NCBI GenBank assembly: GCA_949372755.1
Contig: CASIBO010000002.1
Span: 620,001-684,000, forward strand
From: UBA9926 sp018645765
GTDB taxonomy: Bacteria; Pseudomonadota; Gammaproteobacteria; Pseudomonadales; Azotimanducaceae
Direction of reading: 5' to 3'
Length of the DNA: 64,000 bases
Every line of letters starts with the position of its first letter. Within the stretch, counting starts at the first letter, position 1. Below, piece after piece: positions 8,976-17,267 of the stretch. Below the pieces are notes generated by a model. That model saw only the letters and a program-made list of their open reading frames with translations. It searched no databases and was not told the origin of the DNA. The position numbers and the translations under genes were made by a program.

Positions 8976-9970
8976 ACCCGGTTGATGGGGCGCGGCGCAG
9001 CGGATGGTGCGTGCGTTGCCTTTGGTTGATCACGCTTGGCGCTCTGGCTAGCTGCCAGTCGGATGGGCGTAAAATGGCGCCGGGCATGTTTGAAAATGTC
9101 TTGAGCGCGATGGATTCAGTGCTGACGGGTGCACCTCGTGCTGAGGATGCGCCGCCTGAGTCGCAAACGGCGATCGCTGCAACGATGACGCCGCAAGCGC
9201 CAACAAGCGAGGATCAAACCACGGTTGTACCATTAAGTGATGCTGAGCTTGAGGCCGAGAGCCAACACTTGGGTGGTGAGGACCTGAACTTCGGATCAAG
9301 TGACGAGGGCATTAGACCGCCTTGGAACAGTCCCTACGAAGTCTTTGGTGACCGCTATGAGGTTAAAAAGTCTAGCTTAGGTTATGTCGAGGTCGGCATT
9401 GCCTCCTGGTACGGTCAGAAATTCCAGGGTCGAAAAACGTCTAATGGCGAAATTTTTGATATGCATCTTGCCTCTGCTGCACATAAGTCGTTACCGATCC
9501 CAACAATGGTGCGGGTGACGAATCTTGATAATGGCCGCAAGATTGAGGTTCGGGTCAATGACCGGGGCCCGTTTCATGATGACCGAATCATCGATTTGTC
9601 CTTCGCGGCCGCGAAAGCCTTGGGTTTCTCCACTCAGGGTACGGCGCCTGTCGTGGTCGAGGCAATCGATGCGATCAACTATCCCGAAAAGGCTCAGAAG
9701 CAAAAGCCTGCATCGCCAAAAATTTATCTGCAGGCGGGGGCCTTCCAATCAAAAGAGAGCGCCCGAAACCTTAAAAGAGACATTGAGGCGAACCTGATGC
9801 TTCAGCGCTTGAACGCAGTGGTCCGCGTGCTCGAGAGTGAGTTTGAAAAAGATAGCCCGTTACACAAGGTTTGGATTGGGCCGATCCAGACAACCAGGAG
9901 CGAGGCCGCGGTGACTCGAATATTGGTTCAAATGGGCCTCGCTAAACCAGTGAAGGTCCTTGCCAATTAG
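8972..9970 (+). CDS. rlpA: Septal ring lytic transglycosylase / RlpA lipoprotein
   Basis: RlpA is an outer-membrane lipoprotein that in Pseudomonas cleaves denuded glycan strands at the septum. The 332-residue protein has a lipobox LASC with Cys28, a long low-complexity linker (about 40-130), a double-psi beta-barrel catalytic domain (about 145-225, with GIASWYGQKFQGRKTSNGE and VRVNDRGPFHDDRIIDLS), and a C-terminal SPOR domain (about 250-332, starting KIYLQAGAFQSKESA) that binds denuded glycan. It starts in the mltB stop (ATGA). The mltB-rlpA-dacA order is the usual one. Confidence 0.96.
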   Translation: MNPVDGARRSGWCVRCLWLITLGALASCQSDGRKMAPGMFENVLSAMDSVLTGAPRAEDAPPESQTAIAATMTPQAPTSEDQTTVVPLSDAELEAESQHLGGEDLNFGSSDEGIRPPWNSPYEVFGDRYEVKKSSLGYVEVGIASWYGQKFQGRKTSNGEIFDMHLASAAHKSLPIPTMVRVTNLDNGRKIEVRVNDRGPFHDDRIIDLSFAAAKALGFSTQGTAPVVVEAIDAINYPEKAQKQKPASPKIYLQAGAFQSKESARNLKRDIEANLMLQRLNAVVRVLESEFEKDSPLHKVWIGPIQTTRSEAAVTRILVQMGLAKPVKVLAN

Positions 9971-10035
9971 CGTGCTTGCGCTCGGCGGGTTAAAGTAGGT
10001 TTAGCGAAAGGCTGTTCCTGTTCAGAAGGACCAAA

Positions 10036-11205
10036 ATGATTATGCGAAGTTTGTTGCTCATCCTCCTCTTTATCACGTTGTCTCAGACTGCGCTCGCCGC
10101 GCCGAGACTCATTCCCGCGCCGCCACAACTGGCGACTGAGGGTCATATTCTATTGGATGCGGCGACGGGCACTGTGATCGTTGAGGAGAATGCGGAGATG
10201 AGGCTGCCACCAGCAAGTCTCACAAAGATCATGACGAGCTACATCATTGCGTCAGAGATCCAACAAGGTCGAATCAGCCTAGACGATTTAGTCCCAATTA
10301 GCGTGAAAGCCTGGAAGATGGAAGGCTCTCGGATGTTTATACGCGAGGGCACCGAGGTCAAAGTCGCTGATTTGATCCGAGGGATTGTTATTCAATCGGG
10401 CAACGATGCCAGCGTTGCAATGGCGGAATTTATCGCAGGTGACGAGCAAGCCTTTGCCGATATTATGAATCAGGTTGCCCAAAAGCTCGGTATGACCCGC
10501 ACTCAGTTTAAAAATGCAACGGGCTTGCCGAATGAAGGACATTACACCACGGCGAAAGATTTATCGCTTTTGGCCCGCGCGCTCATCCGCGATTTTCCAG
10601 AGCATTATAAGGTCTACAAAGAAAAGTATTTTTCCTATAACGATATTCGGCAAGCAAACCGAAATAGCTTGCTGTGGCGCGATGATGCGGTAGATGGTAT
10701 GAAAACGGGTCATACGCAGGCCGCGGGATTTTGTTTGGTGGCCTCGGCTGAGAAGAAGGAACTGCGTCTGATATCCGTCGTGATGGGCGCGACGTCCGAG
10801 CGTTCGCGGTCAACCGAATCTCAAAAACTGATCAATTACGGTTTCAGATATTTTGAGTCCGTTAAGCTTTACGACGGCCTTGAAAGTTTGAAACGGGTTA
10901 AAGTTTGGGGAGGCTTGCATGAGTCGCTCGATGTTGGGATTGAGGCGCCTGTCCAGTTAACGATCCCGAATGGCGCACGTGGGGCGCTCGCCGCCGAGGT
11001 AACGCTGGATCCCGTGATCAAAGCACCCGTAGGTCACGGGCAAACGCTGGGGTTGCTGAGAATTTCACTTGAAGGCGAAACGCTGCTTGAACGACCCGTG
11101 GTTGCGCTCAACGCGGTAGATGAGGCTGGTTTTGTTTCCAGTCTGATCGATGAGGTCAGTTTGTTTTTTTTGTCGATGTTTTCAGGCGATCCACTGGCCC
11201 TTTAA
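10036..11205 (+). CDS. dacA: D-alanyl-D-alanine carboxypeptidase (PBP5/6 type)
   Basis: DacA trims the terminal D-alanine from peptidoglycan stem peptides. The 389-residue protein has a signal peptide (cut after LAA, near residue 22), then the serine-peptidase domain with SLTK (Ser61-Lys64), SGN in VIQSGNDAS, and KTG in GMKTGHTQAAGFC. A beta-rich PBP5 C-terminal domain follows, and the tail SLFFLSMFSGDPL may anchor to the inner membrane. Ribosome site AGAAGGA sits five bases before the chosen ATG; a second ATG lies at 10042. Confidence 0.96.
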   Translation: MIMRSLLLILLFITLSQTALAAPRLIPAPPQLATEGHILLDAATGTVIVEENAEMRLPPASLTKIMTSYIIASEIQQGRISLDDLVPISVKAWKMEGSRMFIREGTEVKVADLIRGIVIQSGNDASVAMAEFIAGDEQAFADIMNQVAQKLGMTRTQFKNATGLPNEGHYTTAKDLSLLARALIRDFPEHYKVYKEKYFSYNDIRQANRNSLLWRDDAVDGMKTGHTQAAGFCLVASAEKKELRLISVVMGATSERSRSTESQKLINYGFRYFESVKLYDGLESLKRVKVWGGLHESLDVGIEAPVQLTIPNGARGALAAEVTLDPVIKAPVGHGQTLGLLRISLEGETLLERPVVALNAVDEAGFVSSLIDEVSLFFLSMFSGDPLAL

Positions 11206-11208
11206 TCT

Positions 11209-11472
11209 ATGAAAGAGCCGCCTCGAATTGAGTTCCCGTGTGATTACCCAATCAAAGTGATTGGTGTGTCGAGCCTAGAATTTAGAACGGCGGTCATCGA
11301 GATCGTTAAAAGCTTTGATCCGGGCCTAACGGATCAAAAAATTGCCTTTCGGCCAAGCGCGGGGGGCAATTATGAATCGATCAAGGTTTCGTTGGTTGCA
11401 ACGGGCGCGGATCAATTGGCAAGTTTATTTGAGCAGTTAAAAGCGGTTCCGGGCTTGAAGATGGTGCTTTAA
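11209..11472 (+). CDS. ybeD: YbeD/DUF493 family protein
   Basis: An 87-residue protein of the YbeD (DUF493) family, a small ACT-like fold of unknown function that is almost always encoded between dacA and lipB. The family pattern is visible: IEFPCDYPIKVIG at the start and the VSLVATGADQLASLFEQLK region near the end. Only three bases separate it from dacA, and the lipB ATG follows its stop directly, so it is part of the operon. Confidence 0.93.
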   Translation: MKEPPRIEFPCDYPIKVIGVSSLEFRTAVIEIVKSFDPGLTDQKIAFRPSAGGNYESIKVSLVATGADQLASLFEQLKAVPGLKMVL

Positions 11473-12147
11473 ATGGAATCATCGAGCGCGCAGGGTTTCG
11501 TTGTGAAGTATTTGGGCGTCCAAGACTACGAAAGCGTGTTCGCAGCGCAGCAACTGTTTACTCGTAACCGGGTCGAACAGGATCCCGATGAATTATGGGT
11601 GGTCGCCCATCCGCCGGTTTTCACGTTAGGGCAGGCAGGTAAAACGGAACACGTGTTGGATGCGGGCTTGATCCCGCTAGTGCGATCTGACCGAGGGGGG
11701 CAAGTGACCTATCATGGCCCTGGTCAGGTTGTGATTTATACCTTACTGAATATCAGACGGCTTAACCTTACCGTTAAATCGCTCGTGACCAGCATTGAGC
11801 AGGCGGTGATCGATTATTTGGGTAATTTAGGTCTTCAGGCTGAAACACGAATCGGTGCGCCAGGAGTTTACGTAAAACACCAAAAGATTGCGGCCCTTGG
11901 CCTTAGAATTACCCGGGGATATAGCTACCATGGGCTCAGTTTGAATGTGGCGATGGATTTGACACCCTTTGATCGCATTAATCCCTGCGGCTATGAAGGA
12001 CTCGAGATAACAGATTTGAAACGACAAGGTGTGGATTGCACACCCGCCGAAGTTGAAGTGGGCTTGACCCAAGCGCTGATCACTCGGCTAGAGATGAGTG
12101 TAGATCGGGGCAATAGCGGTCGTTCTGCACAAGGAGCAGTATTGTAG
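11473..12147 (+). CDS. lipB: Octanoyltransferase LipB
   Basis: LipB moves octanoyl groups from acyl carrier protein to lipoyl domains, the first step of lipoate synthesis. The 224-residue protein has the conserved blocks RGGQVTYHGPGQ (73-84), KIAALGLRITRGYSYHGLSL with catalytic Lys138, and INPCGYEGLEIT with catalytic Cys172. It starts at the base after the ybeD stop and its stop shares one base with the GTG start of lipA. LipB product is then sulfurated by LipA. Confidence 0.97.
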   Translation: MESSSAQGFVVKYLGVQDYESVFAAQQLFTRNRVEQDPDELWVVAHPPVFTLGQAGKTEHVLDAGLIPLVRSDRGGQVTYHGPGQVVIYTLLNIRRLNLTVKSLVTSIEQAVIDYLGNLGLQAETRIGAPGVYVKHQKIAALGLRITRGYSYHGLSLNVAMDLTPFDRINPCGYEGLEITDLKRQGVDCTPAEVEVGLTQALITRLEMSVDRGNSGRSAQGAVL

Positions 12148-13112
12148 TGGTTGATAAACGAAATCGGTTGGTTCAAGGCGAAAAGCTTCGGGGCCAGGAG
12201 AAAGTTCGCAGAATCCCCGTTAAGGTGATCCCGAGTGACACACTATTGCGCAAGCCGGACTGGATCAGAATCCGGTTAACGGCAAATCCAGAAGTGGATA
12301 GAATTAAAGGCATTCTCAGAACGCGAAAGCTGGCGTCGGTTTGTGAGGAGGCCAGTTGTCCGAATCTGCCCGAGTGTTTTTCCCACGGTACGGCAACGTT
12401 CATGATTATGGGCGAGATCTGTACGCGTCGATGTCCTTTTTGTGATGTCGCGCATGGGAAACCCAATCCGTTAGATCCTGATGAGCCGCGGCAGTTGGCT
12501 GAAGCAGTAGCAGAGATGGATTTGAAATATGTTGTGGTAACGTCGGTCGATCGTGACGATTTAAAAGACAGCGGTGCTGGGCACTTTGCGGCCTGCATTG
12601 CCGCTGTTCGGGAACACAACCCAACCACGCGATTGGAAGTCTTGGTACCTGATTTTCGAGGCCGGATGGACATCGCTTTAGCGATCTTGCGGGACACACC
12701 ACCGGATGTGTTCAATCACAACCTCGAGACGGTTCCAAGGCTGTATAAAAAAGCCCGACCCGGTGCAGATTACCAGTGGTCCTTGCAATTGCTAAAGCGC
12801 TACAAGGCCATTCAGCCTTCGGTGATCACGAAGTCCGGATTAATGTTGGGCTTGGGGGAGGACTTAGCCGAAGTCGAAGCGGTGATGCGCGATCTGCGTG
12901 CTCACGACGTTGACATGCTGACACTTGGTCAATATCTTCAGCCAAGCCGCGATCATCTTGCCGTCGAGCGTTATGTTCATCCCGATGAGTTTGCGGCCTT
13001 GGCCGAGACTGCGCGCGCTTTGGGGTTTTCACAGGTTGCCAGTGGCCCGTTGGTTCGCTCCTCTTATCAAGCAGATCAACAAGCTAAGGCGCACTTGGCG
13101 CAGCGCAAATAG
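12147..13112 (+). CDS. lipA: Lipoyl synthase LipA
   Basis: LipA is a radical-SAM enzyme that inserts two sulfurs into protein-bound octanoyl groups. The 321-residue protein shows both iron-sulfur sites: the auxiliary cluster cysteines Cys66, Cys71, Cys77 in CEEASCPNLPEC, the radical-SAM cysteines Cys92, Cys96, Cys99 in CTRRCPFC, and the C-terminal RSSY serine ligand. It starts with GTG; an AAGGAG ribosome site lies about ten bases before it. Its 3' end overlaps the 3' end of the opposing moeB by 29 bases. Confidence 0.97.
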   Translation: MVDKRNRLVQGEKLRGQEKVRRIPVKVIPSDTLLRKPDWIRIRLTANPEVDRIKGILRTRKLASVCEEASCPNLPECFSHGTATFMIMGEICTRRCPFCDVAHGKPNPLDPDEPRQLAEAVAEMDLKYVVVTSVDRDDLKDSGAGHFAACIAAVREHNPTTRLEVLVPDFRGRMDIALAILRDTPPDVFNHNLETVPRLYKKARPGADYQWSLQLLKRYKAIQPSVITKSGLMLGLGEDLAEVEAVMRDLRAHDVDMLTLGQYLQPSRDHLAVERYVHPDEFAALAETARALGFSQVASGPLVRSSYQADQQAKAHLAQRK

Positions 13113-13839
13113 GGCAATCCAGTCTTTTGTTAAACTTAAACTGATGCCAGCGATTGGTCCGGCCATCAAAGGTTGTCAGCTGGCCGGTATGGTCCTGAGC
13201 GATGCCCAGTAGCACTCTGAGGGTCTCCAGAGCAAGCAGGCTGCCGATCACGCCGACGATTGGTGCGATCACGCCAGTGGTGGCACAATCTTGTTGTACC
13301 AGAGCATCCTTGCCATACAGGCATTGATAACAGGGGCTATCTGGAACGTTTGGGTCAACCGTTAGCAACTGCCCTTCAAGCCGAATCGCTGCACCTGAAA
13401 TCAAGGGCTTTCGGCCCTGAACACAGGCCTGGTTAATCTCTAAACGCGTTTCGAAATTATCGGTGCAGTCCACCACCGCATCGACGGCAGTAATTAATGC
13501 ATCGAGGGCGTCGCCCGTAATGCGCTGTGCGATCGGAATGATTTTAAGGCTGCTGTTAATTTGTGACAGTGCGTGCGCCGCAGAATCAACCTTGGTGCGG
13601 GCTAAGTCCGCCTCAGTGTGAGCGATTTGGCGCTGTAGATTGCCAAGCTCGACGATATCCCCGTCAACCAAAGTGATCTCGCCAATGCCTGATGCGGCAA
13701 GATACAGGGCAACGGGGCTTCCAAGTCCGCCCAATCCAATGATGGCCACTCTGGCTTTGAGCAGTTTTTCTTGGCCGTCAAGATCAACCTCGGGCAGCAG
13801 GATATGGCGACTGTAACGCAATAGATCTGAGTCGTTCAT
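13084..13839 (-). CDS. moeB: MoeB/ThiF/HesA family adenylyltransferase
   Basis: An E1-like enzyme that adenylates the C-terminus of a sulfur-carrier protein (MoaD or ThiS type). The 251-residue protein has the ATP-binding loop IIGLGGLGSP, the VVDCTDNFETR block, and two zinc-binding CxxC pairs (CYQC and CPIC). I use the ATG at 13839 because AGGAGACC lies five bases before it; a longer in-frame start at 13893 has no such site. It overlaps prmC by four bases, the usual moeB position after prfA-prmC. MoeB, ThiF and HesA cannot be separated by sequence alone. Confidence 0.9.
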   Translation of the reverse strand: MNDSDLLRYSRHILLPEVDLDGQEKLLKARVAIIGLGGLGSPVALYLAASGIGEITLVDGDIVELGNLQRQIAHTEADLARTKVDSAAHALSQINSSLKIIPIAQRITGDALDALITAVDAVVDCTDNFETRLEINQACVQGRKPLISGAAIRLEGQLLTVDPNVPDSPCYQCLYGKDALVQQDCATTGVIAPIVGVIGSLLALETLRVLLGIAQDHTGQLTTFDGRTNRWHQFKFNKRLDCPICAAPSAP

Positions 13840-14672
13840 AAGGTCTCCTTTCGATGCCCGATCACCGCGCGCGGATTGCCAGCAAGGTCGCAATGGGCGA
13901 TTGGGTCGTAGCCAGCAAGGCGCATCTCCTTTAGAACAGTATCTTGCTGGGTATAACCGTGCTCGAGCAGCAAGTAGCCATTTGTGGCGAGCAGTGGGGC
14001 ACTCTGATGGATGATGACCTTCAAGTCGGCATAGCCATTGTCTTGCGCGACGAGGGCTGATTTTGGTTCAAAAACGAGGGCTGCCAGATGTGGATCAAGT
14101 GGGTCGATGTAGGGCGGGTTTGCCACAATGATGTCCACCGCAATGCCGTCAAAGCAGGTTAACCAATCCCCTGCGACGAAACTCAAGTTACTTAAGCTTG
14201 CGCCGTTTTCTTGGGCGATGCGGAGGGCTTCAATCGACGCATCGGTTGCGATCACCGACCAGTCAGGCCGGGCTGCCGCGAGGGTCACCGCAATAACCCC
14301 AGAGCCAGTCCCGAGATCGATGACGGTTTTAGGGCCTGTATTAGGTTGACTGAGAATAATCTCGAGGAGTAATTCGGTTTCCGGTCTTGGAATCAGCGTA
14401 TCCGGTGTGACCTTAAAGTCGAGATCCCAGAACGCCTGGGTTCCGATGAGGTACGCCATAGGATGGCCTGCCTGCCGGCGCTCGATCATCCCTTGGAGGT
14501 GGGTCAAATGCGCGCTGCAAATTAAGGCCTCTGGGTGTGCGATGATGACGCTTCGGCTAAGCCCGGTTACATGCCCGAGCAATAATGCCGCATCGCGCCG
14601 ATGATCAGGCTGGTTGCCAAGAGCTGCGCTCGCTTCAAGAAGCGCCTCTGCAATGGATTTAGCCATCACCAT
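13836..14672 (-). CDS. prmC: Release-factor glutamine methyltransferase
   Basis: PrmC methylates the glutamine of the GGQ motif in release factors RF1 and RF2. The protein has the SAM-binding stretch VIDLGTGSGVIAVTLA and the diagnostic glutamine-MTase motif VANPPYIDP. Starts at 14672 (MVMAKS) or 14666 (MAKS) fit best, giving about 276-278 residues like E. coli PrmC (277); both lie inside the end of prfA, which it follows in the same transcript. The longer frame to 14732 would only add prfA-overlapping sequence. Confidence 0.95.
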   Translation of the reverse strand: MVMAKSIAEALLEASAALGNQPDHRRDAALLLGHVTGLSRSVIIAHPEALICSAHLTHLQGMIERRQAGHPMAYLIGTQAFWDLDFKVTPDTLIPRPETELLLEIILSQPNTGPKTVIDLGTGSGVIAVTLAAARPDWSVIATDASIEALRIAQENGASLSNLSFVAGDWLTCFDGIAVDIIVANPPYIDPLDPHLAALVFEPKSALVAQDNGYADLKVIIHQSAPLLATNGYLLLEHGYTQQDTVLKEMRLAGYDPIAHCDLAGNPRAVIGHRKETL

Positions 14673-15759
14673 TTTGATCCAGACCAAGGGCTGACAATAG
14701 ATCAGCTTGGTGTTCGCTTCTGAGTGGTTCAATCACGGCATCGAGCTCCCCTGCAATAATTTGCGGCAAGCGATGAAGGGTCAAGTTAATTCGGTGATCC
14801 GTCACCCGGCCGTCAGGGTAGTTGTAGGTCCTTATCTTTTCAGACCGATCACCGCTGCCAACCAGAGACTTTCGCTGCTGAGCTTGCTCTTGGCTTTGCT
14901 CACTTTGCGCCTTATCGAGGAGTTTGGCTTGCAGTAGGCTCATCGCGCGCGCGCGATTTTTATGTTGTGAGCGCTCGTCTTGGCATTCAACGACAAGACC
15001 GGTAGGCAGGTGCGTGAGTCGAACGGCGGAGTCCGTCTTGTTAACGTGCTGTCCCCCTGCGCCGCTGGCGCGGTAGGTGTCAACGCGAAGGTCATTTTTT
15101 GCAATTTCAATGCCGTCAATCGCCTCGATCTCAGGTAGAACCGCGACGGTGCAGGCTGACGTATGAATCCTGCCTTGTGACTCGGTTTGCGGTACACGTT
15201 GCACGCGGTGGGCGCCGGACTCAAACTTTAATTGTCCATACACTTGCGCGCCCTCAAATCGAACAATGACTTCCTTATAGCCGCCGTGTTCCCCTTCGCG
15301 TTGGTTAATAATTTCGGTCTTCCAGCGTTTGGTTTCTGCGTAGCGCAAATACATTTTAAGCAGGTCACCTGCAAATATTGCGGCTTCGTCCCCACCGGTG
15401 CCCGCTCGGATTTCGATGAACACGTTATTCGCGTCATTAGGGTCTTTCGGCAGCAGCAAAATCTGCAGTTCGCTCTCGAGCTCGGTTTGGGTTGCCAGCA
15501 AGGTGGTCAATTCCTCGCGCGCCATGGCTTTAAGTTCCTCGTCGGCGTCGTTCAACATGAGTTCGGTATCGGCCCGTGCTTCCGTGGTTTCTTGGTATTT
15601 TCTGAATTGCGCGACGACGGGTTCAAGTTCAGCATACTCTTGGGAGTAGGCGCGAAAGCGATCCTGATCATTGATAACGGTGGCATCGCTGAGCAGTGCG
15701 GATAATTCTTCAAAACGTTCTTGAATTTGACTGAGTTTGGTTTCAATCGAAGCTTTCAT
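14659..15759 (-). CDS. prfA: Peptide chain release factor 1
   Basis: RF1 ends translation at UAA and UAG. The 366-residue protein has the catalytic GGQ loop in YRASGAGGQHVNKTDSAVR and the usual upstream RVPQTESQGRIHTSACTVAV region. The three-residue stop-codon reader (PxT, here PQTES) is in that block. Its ATG shares one base with the hemA stop (TAATG), so it is translationally coupled to hemA; prmC, whose product modifies RF1, overlaps its end. This hemA-prfA-prmC order is typical of gammaproteobacteria. Confidence 0.97.
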   Translation of the reverse strand: MKASIETKLSQIQERFEELSALLSDATVINDQDRFRAYSQEYAELEPVVAQFRKYQETTEARADTELMLNDADEELKAMAREELTTLLATQTELESELQILLLPKDPNDANNVFIEIRAGTGGDEAAIFAGDLLKMYLRYAETKRWKTEIINQREGEHGGYKEVIVRFEGAQVYGQLKFESGAHRVQRVPQTESQGRIHTSACTVAVLPEIEAIDGIEIAKNDLRVDTYRASGAGGQHVNKTDSAVRLTHLPTGLVVECQDERSQHKNRARAMSLLQAKLLDKAQSEQSQEQAQQRKSLVGSGDRSEKIRTYNYPDGRVTDHRINLTLHRLPQIIAGELDAVIEPLRSEHQADLLSALGLDQNGDG

Positions 15760-17024
15760 TAAGGGATGTCATCCTGATTTAAACCGAGCAATTTTTTGGC
15801 CTGCTCGGTGGCAGCAACATCGCCGTCAAGGATCAGAGATTTCAGACCAACGCTTGGGGTATGGGCAATTTTTTGCATGAGTTGTGTGGCGAGGGTTTTC
15901 AGGACTAGGTCGATGTCATCCCCTTGTTTTGCTCTCGCCATGGCTTTGGCTAATTCGGCCTCTTTGAGGCCCTCGAGCTGTTTGCGATACCGAACAACCA
16001 GGTCTTGCCCCGCCCGAGTCTTTTCGCCTTGCTCGTAGGTGATGGCGGCGTCTTGGACAATGGCCTCGGCGTCGCCAGCGGCGGATCGCCTCAAGTCCAT
16101 ATTTTCAGACACGATGTTCTGAAGGTCATCCAGGCTATAGAGATAAATATCTCGAAGGGTTGTGATCTCGGGCTCGATGTCTCGCGGGACGGCCAAATCG
16201 ACTAAAAACATCGGCGCGTTTTTGCGCCGTCTTAGCGCTTGCTCAACCATGCCTTTGCCAATGATCGGTAGACTGGCGCCGGTGGCGGAAAGCACCAGGT
16301 CAAACCGTTCAAGACATTCTGGCAGTTGTTCAAGTCCCAAAATCTCGCCGCCGCAGCGCTCAGCAAGACTACTTGCATTGGCCTTGGTTCGATTTGCAAT
16401 GGTGATCTGGGTCACGCCGGCATCGAGCAGCTGCTTCGCCGCCAACTCAATCATATCGCCAACTCCAACAAGTAAGCACCGACAGTCCGAGAGGTTGGTG
16501 AATAAATTTTTAGCAAGTTTGATGCCGGCGGCGGGCGTTGAGATTAAATGCTGCCCAATGGCGGTGTCAGTTCGAACTCGTTTGGCAACTTGAAAAATTT
16601 GTTGAAATAAACGGTGTAGCGTCGCGCCCACGGTGCCGGCGGCGGTGGCCTCGGCAAAGGCCGCTTTAACTTGACCCGTGATTTGAGGCTCACCCAAGAC
16701 CATGGAGTCAAGGCCGCTGGTAACGCGCATAAGGTGTTTGGCGGCATCCTCTTCGAAATAGCGATAGAGGCTGTCCTGCAAAAGGGTTGGCTCTAAATTG
16801 TGATAGCGAGCGAGCCAATCCCCAAGGCGGGTGAGGTCTTGCGGGTGCCCGACCGCGACCATTTCTGTTCGATTGCAGGTGGAAAGAATGAGTGCTTCGC
16901 GCAAACCGATTTCATCACACATTTGCTGCAAGGCCGGTGCAATAGCGCCCGCAGAAAACGTGACCTGCTCTCTGACAGCAAGCGGCGCTGTTTCATGGTT
17001 AATACCGAGCAGTAGAAGTTTCAT
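15759..17024 (-). CDS. hemA: Glutamyl-tRNA reductase
   Basis: HemA reduces glutamyl-tRNA to glutamate-1-semialdehyde, the first step of tetrapyrrole synthesis. The 421-residue protein has catalytic Cys50 in ILSTCNRTEM, the NADPH-binding region near CRCLLVGVGDMIELAAKQL, and a helical C-terminal dimerisation domain. It is the first gene of the minus-strand operon; the 243 bases before it are shared with the divergent TPR-lolB operon. The N-terminus MKLLLLGINHETAPL is typical, and N-terminal lysine-rich residues are linked to heme-controlled degradation in enterics. Confidence 0.97.
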   Translation of the reverse strand: MKLLLLGINHETAPLAVREQVTFSAGAIAPALQQMCDEIGLREALILSTCNRTEMVAVGHPQDLTRLGDWLARYHNLEPTLLQDSLYRYFEEDAAKHLMRVTSGLDSMVLGEPQITGQVKAAFAEATAAGTVGATLHRLFQQIFQVAKRVRTDTAIGQHLISTPAAGIKLAKNLFTNLSDCRCLLVGVGDMIELAAKQLLDAGVTQITIANRTKANASSLAERCGGEILGLEQLPECLERFDLVLSATGASLPIIGKGMVEQALRRRKNAPMFLVDLAVPRDIEPEITTLRDIYLYSLDDLQNIVSENMDLRRSAAGDAEAIVQDAAITYEQGEKTRAGQDLVVRYRKQLEGLKEAELAKAMARAKQGDDIDLVLKTLATQLMQKIAHTPSVGLKSLILDGDVAATEQAKKLLGLNQDDIP

Positions 17025-17267
17025 GGTTTAATTCAGTCGATTCCAAACCGGATGACTTTGTTCTCTCGTAAAATTAGAATGTTTGCCGGAGGCTAGTCTT
17101 CGCCGGGCTGGGGGTATTGTACGTGGGTTCGCCGTGAAAATCAGTTGCCGTTTTCGAGTTCGGCAGGTGATGGGGTTGCACAAGGTATGGATCAACGATT
17201 TGCATTATAGGGGTTTGATATCAATAACCATCGCGAAACAAGAATTCTGAGTGCGCCGCAATCATTT

